This document shows, one piece after another, positions 21,101 through 32,600 of a DNA stretch of 64,000 bases (its first letter is position 1; every line of letters starts with the position of its first letter). The DNA is taken from the NCBI GenBank assembly GCA_963978545.1, contig OZ021730.1, positions 8,625,796 through 8,689,795 on the forward strand, written 5' to 3'. A program made the translations under genes and the position numbers. Below the pieces are notes generated by a model. The model was not told the origin of the DNA, searched no databases, and saw only the letters and a list, made by a program, of their open reading frames with translations. The DNA is from Linyphia triangularis. Taxonomy: Eukaryota; Arthropoda; Arachnida; Araneae; Linyphiidae.

Positions 21101-21792
21101 TCACTTCTGAGATGACAGCAATTTCTTGTGCACTGCTGCATATCTCACTCTGCCACAATCGCAAATTTTGTGTGTATACTGACAGTTTAAGCTCCCTGTC
21201 AAGTCTGAAGCACTATAAGACCAATAGTCATCCAATTGCTTTTGACATTTTGTCAAAATTACACACACTTGAGAGGAAAGGATTTACTATATTGTTCTGT
21301 TGGGTACCTAGTCACGTGGGAATTTCAGGAAATGAATTGGCTGATTCTGCTGCTAAAGCGGCTTCAATCCCGCTGCAGCAGCCAGTTCCCTACCAAGATA
21401 TTAAGACTTCAATTCACAAGTTTATATTATCCTTACGTCAAGAAACATGGGATTTGCAGGTTAATAACAAACTTCATTTAATCAAAAATCGTCTTCTTAA
21501 ATGGCCAGTTTATCCAATGCGTCGGACAGATGTCAAACTGACTCGTCTGCGCATTGGTCACACCCGATTGACGCATCGACATCTATTGCTGGGAGAAGAT
21601 CCACCTGTTTGCGATATTTGTCGTTGCGATCTTACTGTGTATCATATTTTAATTTCTTGTCCTAAGTTTCAATCACAACGTCTTAGGTTTTTTAAGAGTA
21701 CTAGTTTCAGTCTTCAGAATTTGATTGGGGAAATTCCCCATCCAAATCTTTTTGCTTTTTTAAGATCAATCGGATTTTTAAATCACATCTAG
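18115..21792 (+). CDS. nLTR-1 ORF2: endonuclease, reverse transcriptase and RNase H
   Basis: 1225 aa, intact. The EEP endonuclease occupies about 1-225 (SWNCRSFRSRKDD, GDFNGHSTMWG, SDHFPV). The RT spans about 430-740, with SPGPDG, PLNYRPIALTS, SGFRRGRST, FFDIEKAYD and the active-site YVDD near residue 666. RNase H spans about 960-1085 (FTDGSKAGEHVG, TSEMTAISCALL, YTDSLSS, NELADSAAK). A Cys/His tail follows (CDICRCDLTVYHILISC). It makes target-primed reverse transcripts of its own RNA. An RNase H domain after RT is seen in I, R1, LOA and Outcast-type clades, so the clade is left open. It probably still works if ORF1 is supplied in trans. Confidence 0.92.
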   Translation: MASFVSWNCRSFRSRKDDVKNIISNYNPACLALQETFLKDTYTSKIRRYSCIRKDVTRGNTVSGGICLFISHDYPSTVLALRTSLQAVAARLHFQSLLTVCCIYLPPHAIIRQEELNDLIDQLPAPFLLLGDFNGHSTMWGNDNTNPRGRQIEKLLSDHCLCLLNNEEKTYFHEHTRTFHSLDLAICSPILLPYLNFAVGSDLHNSDHFPVLISHAGSSVTNRLPTYIYNRANWDKFSELAVITGTMVNSEDVDTAVQNVTEAILNAADSSIPKTSPRTLRHCKPYWNADCQSAYKKQKKLWGIFRRYPTTGNLIAFKKAKAFARRVRRQSQKDSWISYVSSITSKTSSKQLWKKVRAANGLYPEYSCPILQTGAAVFSSPEDIANLIGETFERVSSSDSYSSTFLLTKNRAERTGINFKSNIEYSYNCDLKMYELKSALSKAHNTSPGPDGISYQMLRHLSPDSLFNILFLFNRIWKENIFPTLWREATVIPILKPGKDPKDPLNYRPIALTSCLCKTFERIVNARLSYMLEKDGCISPFQSGFRRGRSTLDNIVKLETAVRNAFVQRNHLVSIFFDIEKAYDHTWRYGILQTLFKFGFRGNLPLFIQNFLSSRVFRVRIGTSFSNYFNQSEGVTQGCVLSVTLFNLHISNILHVLSPFVHGTLYVDDLQISCQGSNMRLIERQLQTAVNRLVEWCEQNGHKLSPSKSSCVHFCRRRGLHPDPEIHIRNSPIPVVNQIRYLEVIFDSKLNFLPHILYLRKKCDRSLNILKVLSNTSWGADRTSLLRIYQSVILSRLDYGCVAYGSAGVSLLRRLDTVHHTAARICSGAFRTSPIESLLTECSLLPLDLRRKKLSANYYCRIMSDPFHPLRKLRLDAYLGRLYDARPSNVRPLSERAKSILMDAALSDVVTQTFITQSFPPWDIPSIHFLNPFAMYCKADTAPEILQQIFCDHRSQYADYEAVFTDGSKAGEHVGCGTVSDTSTVAFTLHKSCSVFTSEMTAISCALLHISLCHNRKFCVYTDSLSSLSSLKHYKTNSHPIAFDILSKLHTLERKGFTILFCWVPSHVGISGNELADSAAKAASIPLQQPVPYQDIKTSIHKFILSLRQETWDLQVNNKLHLIKNRLLKWPVYPMRRTDVKLTRLRIGHTRLTHRHLLLGEDPPVCDICRCDLTVYHILISCPKFQSQRLRFFKSTSFSLQNLIGEIPHPNLFAFLRSIGFLNHI

Positions 21793-22009
21793 CCGTTTTA
21801 AACATATTCATTTTTTAAATTTTATTAACCTCTTCATCATTTTAGAAATGTGTTTTTAACATTTTTTAATTATATTATGTCACATCTCATCATATTTATA
21901 ATTCATCTTTCATCCTAGTTTTTCTTTTATCCTTTGTTTTGGCGCAGCATGGCCCTTGTGTTGCCTTTGCGCCATAAAACCGTAAACAAACAAACAAACC
22001 CTTCTGCTG

Positions 22010-22394
22010 CTGTTTTAATATCGGTTTCGTTATAAGCTGTTTGTGTATGACGTCACCGGAAGTGGAGTTGTTTTCCTCCTGCTGGTGTTTTAGTTTCGGT
22101 TTAGTTATAAGCTGTTTGTGTATGACGTCATAATTTGTTTTCTATAAAAGTTTGGAGCAGTGGCAACACTTTTACTTGTACTTTTAAATCTCTGAGACCT
22201 CGAGCTCTCAGAAAAAAATTTCGGAAAAAAAAAAGAAGAAAAAAAACTCAAAAAAAAAATTTTCAAAAGTTTTTTTTGTGAGATCTCGAGGTCTCCGAGG
22301 TTTAAAAGTACAAGTTACTTTTAAACATTTTTTTTTCTTCTCCGTATAAAAAGAAGCTTTCCTGCAGCCTCGTTCGAGTGTTTTCCGAGTGCTT
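22010..22394 (+). promoter_or_regulatory. Core promoter region: CRE repeats, hairpin, two TATA boxes
   Basis: Resumes the ~76-base repeats of the core. Palindromes TGACGTCA lie at 22048-22055 and 22123-22130, each after TTATAAGCTGTTTGTG. TATAAAAG at 22143-22150 lies about 30 bases before a large hairpin (22174-22315). TATAAAAAG at 22347-22355 precedes gene A by about 180 bases. No coding sequence is seen. Confidence 0.65.
22174..22315 (+). repeat. 45-base imperfect inverted repeat, possible hairpin transcript
   Basis: ACTTGTACTTTTAAA at 22174 pairs with 22315 inward for 45 bases with about four mismatches (arms 22174-22218 and 22271-22315), with an A-rich loop of about 52 bases. The left arm starts near the expected start site of the TATA box at 22143. 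Confidence 0.75.
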
Positions 22395-22839
22395 TTCAAA
22401 GTATTATCAGAATTGTTCTTATTGCTGCCATGTGGTTCACGTTGCAACTTTATGCTGAAAACACTTCTTCCCTCATGGTGTTCATTGCCCCCGACTCTAC
22501 TTCAAAATCATCGAAATATCGCGTCTCCTCCGCATGACCCCTTACAAATTTTCCAAAGGGTGTTCGCAGAGTTTGTTTGTTTTGTTTGTTTGTTTGTGGT
22601 TTTATGGCGCAAAGGCAGCACTAGGGCCATGCTGCGCCAAACAAACGATAAAAGAGACAATGATGGAGGATGAATTATAAATATATGAAAATGGTGAGAT
22701 GCGATAAAAAAGAATTAAAATACATTGAAAGCTCATTTTAAAAATTATGAAAAAGTTTATCAAAGTTTAAAAAATAGATATGATTATAAACATTAGATAT
22801 GATTTAACCCTCTGAATCCTACCCCGTCAAAAATGCTAT

Positions 22840-23466
22840 TGAAACCCATTACCACAGGGGACTGCAGCAAATTCAATGCCACACTGCAGAATGGACTCTC
22901 CCTCCAGTTTCCGAGGACAGGGGATGGAAAAAGGGGAGGATCTTTGAACCCCTCAGATAACCCTTGCTGGCTTGTTACGGGGAGTTGATGAATGGATTGT
23001 GGGTTGGAAGTTGGAAAGAGGACATGAGAGATTTTGTGGTCAATAGAGCGTTAGAGAATACTTTTATACACTGGGTCATTTTGTTAATAGAAATATACAT
23101 TTATCTGGTGTTAGTTATTACATTATTTGTTGTTAGTAATGTACAATAAAAATATGGCCTTCTGCATCTAAAACTTTTCACTCCAAAGCCATTATTTTTA
23201 TTTCTTTTTTCTCTACGTTTTTTTCGAGTTTCTCTTCGAGATTCAATAAATTTAGTGATCTATCAAGAAGAAAAATTGTGAAGTTGAACTTGTATTGTTG
23301 AAGCTTTCTCATTTCCAAATACATTCAAGTTTGATTTGTGAATTAATTTGAATATTGGTATTCAATAAAAATTATAAAGGTATATATTTTCTAAGTTTCT
23401 AAGTTAAACATATACGATGCGCATTACAAAATTTTGCGGTGATCTTTTTTTTTGTCAAACCTTAAA

Positions 23467-23534
<68 letters not shown>

Positions 23535-24643
23535 CAATTCTACATATTTTATTTTTAATGAACTACTTAATTTTTTTCAACAACGTACATTTAATTTGAA
23601 AATTCAGTACTTACATAACTCTATAATCTCTTGAGTTTTCTGTGTTAAAAAAAATATTAGAAAATTAAACCTTAAAATTCTTTATTATTTAGTTTCCGTT
23701 GAAATTCACTTTGAAAATTAAGGAATTTTTCATCTTTTTAGTAGTATTATATTTATTTTACTAATGAAATATATATTTCTATTAACAACTTTTATTTATT
23801 TTAATACTCTGAATTTTAACTTGTTTCAAAATGTATGTAGGCACTCAATTAATTTTACGTTGTAATTTTTCTCTCTTTGTTTATTATAAAACCAGTGTGC
23901 AATAAAATGTCTATGATACCTGTGGAGCATTTTACAAACGAAAAAATATTCAGTATTTTAGATATTCCAAAGTAATTTCCAAAGTAAATGTTTCTGCAAT
24001 ATGACTTTCAAAAAATATACATCGATGCTTATTAAGATAATTACTCAATAATAAATTATTGATATTTTTTTTAAAATCTTTATAGATTGTTATATTTTAA
24101 TTCTTACTCTGAAATAAAAATTTTTAGTATACTAATTATCATAACAAAATAAAAAATAAAAAAATGTAGGAAATGGAATAATACATAGTACTATATTGTG
24201 AAAATTAATCTTGATTATTTAATTTATTATTTATTTGCTGCGGCAAATTATATAATTATATTGAAGACATTTTAATATGCTCATAAGCATATAATACAAA
24301 TTTATAAATAATTAATCAACATCAGTTAATAAACAGCTTAGAGTTTAAAAATCATGTCATTGGATGTAGAATAAATTGCATTTATATAATACAGGGAATA
24401 GAAAATGTATGTAGAAAGTTAAATATTACATAATTTAGTAACGTAGCTCTATAGAGTTGTTAATACCAATTGCAATAATTAATACAATTTCCTTAAACAA
24501 CGACTGAAGAAAATTTAATTCTTAACATGTTTATTAAGATAATTACTCAATAAAAAATTATTGATATTTTTAAAAAAAAATCTTTATCGATTGTTATATT
24601 TTAATTCTTACTCTGAAATAAAAATTTTTAGTATACTAATTAT

Positions 24644-24679
<36 letters not shown>

Positions 24680-25236
24680 TAGGAAATGGAATAATACATA
24701 GTACTATATTGTAAAAATAAATCTTGATTATTTAATTTATTATTTATTTGCTGCGGCAAATTATATACTTATATTGAAGACATTTTAATATGCTCATAAG
24801 CATATAATACAAATTTATAAATAATTAATCAACATCAGTTAATAAACAGTTTACAGTTTAAAAATCATGTCATTGGATGTAGAATAAATTGCATTTATAT
24901 AGTACAGGGAATATAAAGTGTATCTAGAAAGATAAATACTACATAATTTAGTAACGTAGTTTTATAGAGTTGTTTGCAATAATTAATACAATTTCCTTGT
25001 ACAACGGCTGAAGAAAATTTAAGTCTTAACATTTTCTTATTATAAGCCTAAAAATATTGCATACAAGTTTTAAGCCATTATGAAGAAATATAATAAATGA
25101 AATTCAAGAATGCCAAATAAATGAAATTTAAAGTAAAACTAATGATTGAAATATTGCATTTTTATACAATATAAGGATTAAACATATAAATTAATTTGAT
25201 TCAATCAGTTATAAATATTTTTACAATAATTAGTAT
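22840..25236. repeat. piggyBac left non-coding part: (TA)n and 502-bp duplication
   Basis: Contains a (TA)n microsatellite (about 23469-23533) and a tandem duplication of about 502 bases (24029-24530 and 24531-25032; both start TTATTAAGATAATTACTCAA), with a poly(A) run at about 24648-24676 only in the second copy. No gene seen. Confidence 0.7.
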
Positions 25237-27024
25237 TCAAATATTCTCATGGTGTATTGAAAAACAATTTATACACAAACAAATTTGACAGGCCTCACAC
25301 ATCCAAGAGCTTTGAATAGGATTATTTCCAGAAGTTTTCAATTTTAACTTCATGCAATTCCTACAATTTCGCTTTCTACCCTGAATTTTAATTCTTTTAT
25401 GCGAGTAATTTATGGTTGTAACAGATGGGCTTGAAGAAGGACTATTCTGTACGAAACACTTTTTTTGGTTTTCTGTCATTCGAAAGATACATTCCATCTT
25501 GAATTCCAACAAATCCATTTTCTTTTTTGGCAGAGGCATGCTTGTATGAGTATATAGTATAAAAGCGTCATTCATAGCTGTATCCAACATAAACCAGAAG
25601 AGATACAGCCACCATTTATATGATTTCCTAGATACTCTGTAGTATTGCCGCATCTGATCTGCAAGATCAACTCCACCCATATGTTTGTTGTAGTCCTTAA
25701 CAACTAATGGACATGGAATTGGAGTTGACTTGCCTGCAATTCGCCGGTTAGTAGACGTTACATCATTTTTACAATTAGTTGACAAGAAGAATATTGCTTT
25801 TTTGTCCTTCCATGCGGTACATAACAAATTGGGAGCGTCTTCACTCTGAAAACATTGACTTTCTCCGGCATTTTTAAATTTAATTTTTGAGAGTTCTTGA
25901 GGTAGAAATTTGCGATTTGTTTGAACGGTACCGCAAGAATATATTCCCTTTTCAAGTAAATCAATCATCAAAGGCACACTTGTAAAAAAACGGTCAAAAA
26001 ATACATGATGACCTTTTTCTTTGAGGCTTTTGCAAAGATGAGTCACTACGTCATGTCCCAATAAATTGGATCCCGTTCTAGGAATGTTATCCTTTTTGCC
26101 TCCATACACATCGAAATAATATACATATCCTGTCAAAGCATCGCATAGCATCCACACTTTGATTCCTCGCTTTGCAGGTTTATTCGGCATGTATTGTATG
26201 ATACCCAATCGGCCTTTATACTTGATCAATGCTTCATCAATTGAAACGTTCTTGTTAGGATTAAAGTTTTCTTCGCAATTTCTTTTTAAATCCGACATGA
26301 AAGGATGAAGTTTTTGCATTATGTCGTAACCTTCATCAGTTCGATTTTTTTCCAATTCCCTATCAGAGAGATGGACTCGTCGAAGAATCTGTTCGAATCG
26401 ATCTCGACCCATCGTGTTCTTTACCATTTCATTCCCTAGAATGGGATTGGTGGACCAATAATGCTTCAGTCTGGGAAGTTTGGATATTCCCATGACAAAC
26501 ATTATTCCAATGAAAGCCCATATTTCCTCGATGGCTTGAATCGGTCTCCATTTCTTTTTCGGCTCTTTCTTTTGCACTTTTTGCAGATAGCTATCATACT
26601 TGTTGGTGTTATCCATGATAGTTTCGATCATATTTGAAGTAACCAACAGTTTGAAATAATCAAATGGCGGGGAACCAACAGGAAGATCATGAGTTGGTCC
26701 ACCACCAACTTTCACAAAATCGAACTTCATTTTTTCATTTTGAACGTCTTTTGACCATTTGAAGGCTGGCCCCTCTTTTGAAGTGGAAGCAAAGAGATTT
26801 GTGGCAGTTTTTGGTTTCACTACTGGTGCAATTGAAAAATCAGTCTCTGGTTCGTGTGTGTCACTGTCTACATCACTGCAGGGCAATAAAAACGACGCGT
26901 CATCATCGCTTTCATTCACTGGCCATCCATCATCTTCACTGGAAAGGCTACTATCGCTGGAATCTGAGGCAAATAGCATCTCCTGAATCTCTGCTGGAGT
27001 CAGAATCCTTTTCCTTTTACTCAT
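25237..27024 (-). CDS. piggyBac transposase
   Basis: 595 aa, intact. The N-terminus is acidic (20-65). The DDD catalytic residues fall at D263 (SIDEALIKYKG), D344 (FFDRFFTS) and D453 (HMGGVDLAD), at the spacing expected for piggyBac (D268/D346/D447). A Cys/His-rich domain near 555-590 (CRNCMKLK, CEACQICLCINC) is the usual TIR-binding end. The enzyme would cut and paste the element at TTAA. An intact frame with clean TIRs suggests recent activity. A TATAAATA lies on the minus strand about 100 bases upstream (27122-27130). Confidence 0.95.
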   Translation of the reverse strand: MSKRKRILTPAEIQEMLFASDSSDSSLSSEDDGWPVNESDDDASFLLPCSDVDSDTHEPETDFSIAPVVKPKTATNLFASTSKEGPAFKWSKDVQNEKMKFDFVKVGGGPTHDLPVGSPPFDYFKLLVTSNMIETIMDNTNKYDSYLQKVQKKEPKKKWRPIQAIEEIWAFIGIMFVMGISKLPRLKHYWSTNPILGNEMVKNTMGRDRFEQILRRVHLSDRELEKNRTDEGYDIMQKLHPFMSDLKRNCEENFNPNKNVSIDEALIKYKGRLGIIQYMPNKPAKRGIKVWMLCDALTGYVYYFDVYGGKKDNIPRTGSNLLGHDVVTHLCKSLKEKGHHVFFDRFFTSVPLMIDLLEKGIYSCGTVQTNRKFLPQELSKIKFKNAGESQCFQSEDAPNLLCTAWKDKKAIFFLSTNCKNDVTSTNRRIAGKSTPIPCPLVVKDYNKHMGGVDLADQMRQYYRVSRKSYKWWLYLFWFMLDTAMNDAFILYTHTSMPLPKKKMDLLEFKMECIFRMTENQKKCFVQNSPSSSPSVTTINYSHKRIKIQGRKRNCRNCMKLKLKTSGNNPIQSSWMCEACQICLCINCFSIHHENI

Positions 27025-29560
27025 TTTAAAATGTAAGGAAGCTCAATACACAGCGTAATTTTTGAATGAAGTCAGCAAGTCTAAGAATAAGCAAATGTGT
27101 CTCTCTAAGATGTAGTTCCACTATTTATACGTTAGTTCTAACTCCTGTGATAAATCTCAGCATTGGTTCACTTTCGAGTACGTAAAGAAATAAAAGGAAG
27201 TCCTTTGTGTGAGGAAAAACTTCAGCTACAAAAGTGGTAGAAATCTTAAACAGAAGTACACTCATGCTGGTTTTCAAGTTGACCCTATTCAGAAGAGAAG
27301 AAAGGATAATTGCCTATCGTCCCAGACCACCTCCTGTGAAAACGTCCTTCCCTTTTCCATTTCCATTTTCTTATCGATACACCATTGTGCTAAAATAAAT
27401 ACTGTGGGGAAAGACCTTGCACTGCTAGGATATTATATTGAACCCCCGCTTAAGAATTAAGTGTAGAAAACGAAGAACACTGCTTCGAATTTCGAAAAGA
27501 TCTAAAGTCAGAATTTTAAAGTTTTACAGGAGACACAACGAACTGTGGGTCCTTTTGAATGAAAATTCAGTATGTTTCTCAAATTGCTAACTATTGCTCT
27601 ACATCATGAAATAAGAAAGTAGTTTCCGTGAATGAAAGGGTATGGGCATGTACTGTTTTTACAGTTTTCCAAGATGATTCTAAATATTTTGCAGTAAATT
27701 TTAATTGATAAAACGAATCATATCATTTGACTAATAAACAAGCGCAAGTGGTTGAGTACTTCTAAAAATGTAGAATAATGAATATACTTTAAGAAGAAAA
27801 AAAACCCAGCAGAACTTAATATTTCCGTACTTTTAATTTCAACTAAAAAGTATAATTTAATCATATCGTAAATTCTAATTTTAATACAAAATAACTTTAT
27901 CACTTCATTAACTTCATTACTGTCAATGATTTTTATGGCAGGTTATACAGTTAGCATTAATTAGTTGTATTTTTAAAAAGAGTAATACAATTTGAGAATG
28001 AGAAATGTATACATATTTCACTATTCTTTGTTATTACACCACCATTTCATTCACTAAGTTTATTTTCACCGAACAATTTTATGCAATGAAAACAAAAATA
28101 AAATACTTAAATAAATCCATATTTTTGGATAAAACCCAAATTATAAGATGTCCTTCAAAACGTAAATTGTAATCATGCAAAGTAAGGTATTATACAGAGT
28201 ATTTTATTAATTATTTTGTAATCCATTAACAAGCTATAGTAAATCCTAGACCGTGAAACAATTACCTTCCAGAAAGTAGTTTAGCTAAAAACTTTAATTA
28301 TTTTTATTTTATTAAATACTTAATGGGATTTGACTTTGTTTATTTAAAAAATATTATAGGCCAACATAAAAATTTTGTTTTAAAATACACCGCGAACATT
28401 CCATCACTGAATTAAACATAATACTAATTATCTTACTTGTCTGGAATCTAAAATATATATTTCATCAAATCTGCTTACAACGAACCCATTGTTCGGGGAC
28501 AGAAATGCACTGAATGTAGGGAGTTGGTTTTGTATAGCTTTGTGCAAATCAACCATTCAACATATAACAGAATTGGGAAGAAAGAAAAAAAACTCGTATT
28601 TTGAAGGCATAAAATAGAAATGACATAAATTTGTAATTTTCGCTATTTAATGAACCCTTTTGCCATCATCCAAGCGGGCTGAAACATGGCAGATATATTC
28701 GATGTCGATGTATTCTATAAAATGTTTTAACTGTTAGTGTCACTAAAGGTCGTTTTTACGGAATACTAATAAACCAACTTGTCGTCATCCAATCTAGTTA
28801 AAATATCTTTGAACCGACCATTATTGAAACTATTTTCTATTGCCAACTTTTTTTAATAAATAAATAATGAAAGTGTTTTAATCAGAATAAATAAAAGATG
28901 TTTGTATGTGAATGTTTAAATTTACATTAATTTTTAATGAATAAATTTTGAAAAGTAGTTTACCACATATTTTGCAGATAGAGATGTTTTTAATATTTAA
29001 AATTAGATGCCAACACCAAGCGCACGCTGGCAACAGAAATGGCGCTTTGTTAATGAGTATAAAAATTGACAATGCATATAAAGAATTTATATTAAAAACT
29101 TTGTTTTTATGGGTCATATTATTTCTTAAAACAAGAAGAAAGTGATTTGAAAATGAGTAATGAATTCATAAATATTTGAGTTCGTAACTATATTCGACTA
29201 AAACAATTTATAGAAAGATCTGTCTAATCTTAACGAAATAATTTCCTCAAGAAGTTTAGCTAAATATTAAAATTTTATTTAACACTATCCATAGCATAGT
29301 TTATTTCATTTATATTTTAAGTTTTGCCGACCAAAATACAAATTCTCTTATGAAACTTGGCAATCCTCTAGTGAAAGTTCCCGCGCGGAAGGAGCTTCTC
29401 TAAGTGTCCCATAAAAAAAAATAAAAAAAATAAAAAAAAAGGATCGCCACAAGACTCTGCTTCACGGAGTTGACAGGAGTGAACTGCCCCCAATACATCA
29501 ACCCCATGGGGGGTGATTAAGCTCAACCGGTAATAGACACCCTAAAACCCTGCACCCCTC
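27025..29560. other. piggyBac right non-coding part
   Basis: About 2.5 kb of AT-rich DNA after the transposase promoter. The short frames at 27209 and 28948 have no recognisable content. A less AT-rich stretch, 29385-29560, follows an A-rich run and may be a small older insertion. Confidence 0.5.
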
Positions 29561-29571
29561 GAAGATCGCAA

Positions 29572-29638
29572 AACCGCCCGAAATCGCCCGGGTTAGTACT
29601 CTGCTGAATAAATAGTTCTCGGGCGGTTTCGGGCGGTT
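29572..29638. repeat. Subterminal palindrome of the piggyBac right end
   Basis: AACCGCCCGAAATCGCCCG (29572-29590) pairs with 29620-29638 with one mismatch, around a 29-base loop, 13 bases inside the element end. The left end has no such palindrome. Confidence 0.8.
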
Positions 29639-29655
29639 AGGGTTCAGGGGGTTAA

Positions 29656-32600
29656 AAACCCGATTACTCTAAGAAATGCAAAAAGATTTGGATGGGGGTT
29701 TTCCCCAACAAAATCCTGTAGGTTTAAAACTGTGCCTTTAAAAAATTGAATGCGATGAGAATAAAATTTTGGACATGAAATTAAAATATGGTGCACAGTA
29801 ATATCGCAACGACAAATATCGCAAACAGGTGGATCTTCTCCCAGCAGTAGATGTCGATGCGTCAATCGGGTGTGACCAATGCGCAGACGAGTCAGTTTGA
29901 CATCTGTCCGACGCATTGGATTTACTGGCCACATATGAAGATGGTTTTTAATGGTATGAAGTTTGTTGCTAGTTTGCAAATCCCATGCTTCTTGACGCAA
30001 AGAAAAAATAAACTTATGAATATGTGATTTTATATCTTGGTAGGGGACTGGCTGTTGAAACGGGATTGACGCCGCTTTAGCAACAGAGTCCGCCAATTCA
30101 TTTCCTGAAATCCCCACGTGACTAGGTACCCAGCAAAACCAAATAACAAAACCTTTCCTCTCAAGTTTGTGTAACAGAGATAATATGTCAGGAGCTATTG
30201 GGTGACATATGTTATTAAAGTGCTCCAGGCTTGTTAAAGCACTTAAGCTATCGCTATATCGCTATCAGATTTTATTCTACAGTAGTAGTTAGCGATTAAC
30301 TTTTTACGTCTAAGGTCAAGTGGGAGTTGACAACACTCTGTTAACAGACTCTCAATGGGTGAGGTGCGAAATGCACCTAAACAAATACGGGCAGCAGTAT
30401 GGTGGACGGTATCCAATCTGCGCAGAAGAGATGCTCCTGCAGAACCATACGCAACGCATACGTAGTCGATGCGAGATAAGATAACTGAATTGTAAATACG
30501 CAGCAAAGAAGTGCGATCAGCACCCCAAGATGTATTTGAGAGTACCTTGAGGATATTAAGCGATTTCTCGCACTTCTTGCGCAAGTATAAAATATGTGGG
30601 AGAAAATTCATCTTTTTGTCGAAAATGACTCCCAGATACCTTATCTGGTTGACAACAGGGATGGGCGTGTTGCGTATGTGGATTTCAGGGTCAGGGTGAA
30701 GACCCCTCCTCCTACAGAAATGGACACAACTGCTTTTAGATGGTGATAGTTTATGGCCGTTTTGTTCACACCATTCTATAAGTCTGTTAACAGCAGTTTG
30801 TAATTGACGTTCAATTAAGCGCATGTTTGATCCTTGACATGAGATTTGCAAATCATCAACATATAAAGTTCCATGAACAAAGGGTGAAAGGACATGAAGT
30901 ATGTTACTGATATGAAGATTAAAAAGGGTGACACTTAAAACACAACCTTGAGGAACTCCCTCAGATTGGTTAAAATAATTAGAAAATGAAGCTCCAATGC
31001 GAACTCTAAAAACTGATAAAAAAATTTGAATAAAAAGGGGCAGATTACCCCTAAAACCAAAATTAAATAGAGTTTGCAGGATACCATATCGCCACGTATG
31101 ATCATACGCCTTCTCAATGTCGAAAAAGATTGAAACTAGATGATTCCTTTGCACAAAGGCATTGCGGACATCTGTTTCTAGTTTCACGATGTTATCAAGA
31201 GTGGACCGTCCTCGTCGGAACCCACTCTGGAAAGGTGAAATGCATTTATCTTTTTCTAACATGTAAGAGAGTCGGGCGTTTACAATACGTTCAAAGGTCT
31301 TACAAAGGCAGCTCGTTAAGGCTATCGGTCGATAGTTTAGAGGATCCTTAGGATCCTTTCCAGGTTTCAGAATGGGGATTACAGTAGCTTCCCGCCACAA
31401 GGTAGGAAAGATGTTCTCCTTCCAGATTCTATTAAAGAGAAAAAGGATGTTAAAAAGAGAATCTGGACTTAAATGGCGAAGCATTTGGTAACTGATCCCA
31501 TCTGGACCTGGACTGGTGTCATGTGCTTTAGATAAAGCACTCTTCAATTCGTACATCTTAAGGTCACAGTTGTAGGAATATTCAATATTGCTTTTGAAAT
31601 TAATTCCAGTCCGTTCAGCACGATTCTTAGTCACAAGAAAAGCAGGACTATAAGAATCGGAACTGGATACTCTTTCAAAAGTTTCACCGATAAGGTTAGC
31701 AATATCCTCAGGGGATGAGAACACAGCAGCTCCGGTTTGAAGTATCGGGCAAGAATATTCCGGATACAAACCGTTGGCTGCTATAACCTTCTTCCACAAC
31801 TGCTTGCTTGATGTTTTAGATGTAATTGAAGAGACATAACTTATCCAAGAATCCTTTTGACTCTGACGTCTAACTCTACGAGCAAATGCCTTAGCCTTTT
31901 TAAAGGCGATAAGGTTTCCTGTAGTTGGGTATCTGCGGAAGATACCCCATAGCTTCTTTTGTTTCTTGTATGCAGACTGACAGTCTGCATTCCAGTATGA
32001 TTTACAGTGCCGCAGTGTTCTAGGTGATGTCTTAGGAATCGAGGAGTCAGCAGCATTTAAAATTGCTTCAGTGACATTTTGGACAACGGTATCAACATCC
32101 TGACTGTCCACCATTGTTCCTGTTATAACAGCCAACTCAGTATATTTATCCCAATTTGCCCTGTGGTATTTGTATGTAGGTAGACGGCTGTTCACACTAC
32201 TTCTACCATTATGGGAAATGAGAATAGGGAAGTGATCACTGTTATGTAGATCACTTCCAACAGCAAAATTCAAGTATGGCAAAAGTATAGGGGAACAAAT
32301 GGCTAAGTCAAGTGAATAGAATGTTCTAGTGGGTTCATGAAAATAGGTTTCCTCCTCATTATTCAGGAGACAGAGACAGTGATCAGATAACAACTTTTCA
32401 ATCTGTCTCCCACGAGGGTTCGTATTATCATTACCCCACATAGTACTGTGTCCATTTAGGTCACCAAGCAATAGAAATGGAGCTGGAAGCTGGTCTATCA
32501 AGTCATTCAGCTCCTCTTGACGGATGATAGCATGTGGCGGTAAGTATAGGCAACAGACTGTGAGAAGGGACTGTATATGAAGTCTCGCAGCCACAGCTTG

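Larger units (their letters stand above)
13767..21998 (+). mobile_element. nLTR-1, full-length non-LTR retrotransposon
   Basis: Flanked by cccttctgctg at 13756-13766 and 21999-22009. It starts CCCCCTCAGGGGG and has a 5' UTR (to 14601, holding a SINE), ORF1 (split by a DNA transposon), ORF2 (intact), and a 3' UTR ending in the hairpin GGCGCAGCATGGCC...TTGCGCCA and an (AAAC)n tail. Removing it restores the tandem CRE repeats of the TA-element core. Confidence 0.92.
22808..29651. mobile_element. piggyBac-type DNA transposon, 6.8 kb
   Basis: Flanked by TTAA at 22804-22807 and 29652-29655. The ends read CCCTCTGAATCCTA and, inverted, CCCCCTGAACCCTAA. Removing it restores the sequence at the ORF2 stop of nLTR-2 (GGTTTTTAAATCATATCTA, matching the same spot in nLTR-1). 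It is longer than typical piggyBac elements, with long AT-rich non-coding flanks. Confidence 0.92.

Noticed and set aside
23452..23634. YIYIYI repeat protein frames
   Set aside because: Translation of the (TA)n microsatellite.
29620..29651. TTAGGG-like word near the piggyBac end as telomeric repeat
   Set aside because: A single copy within the transposon TIR; no array.
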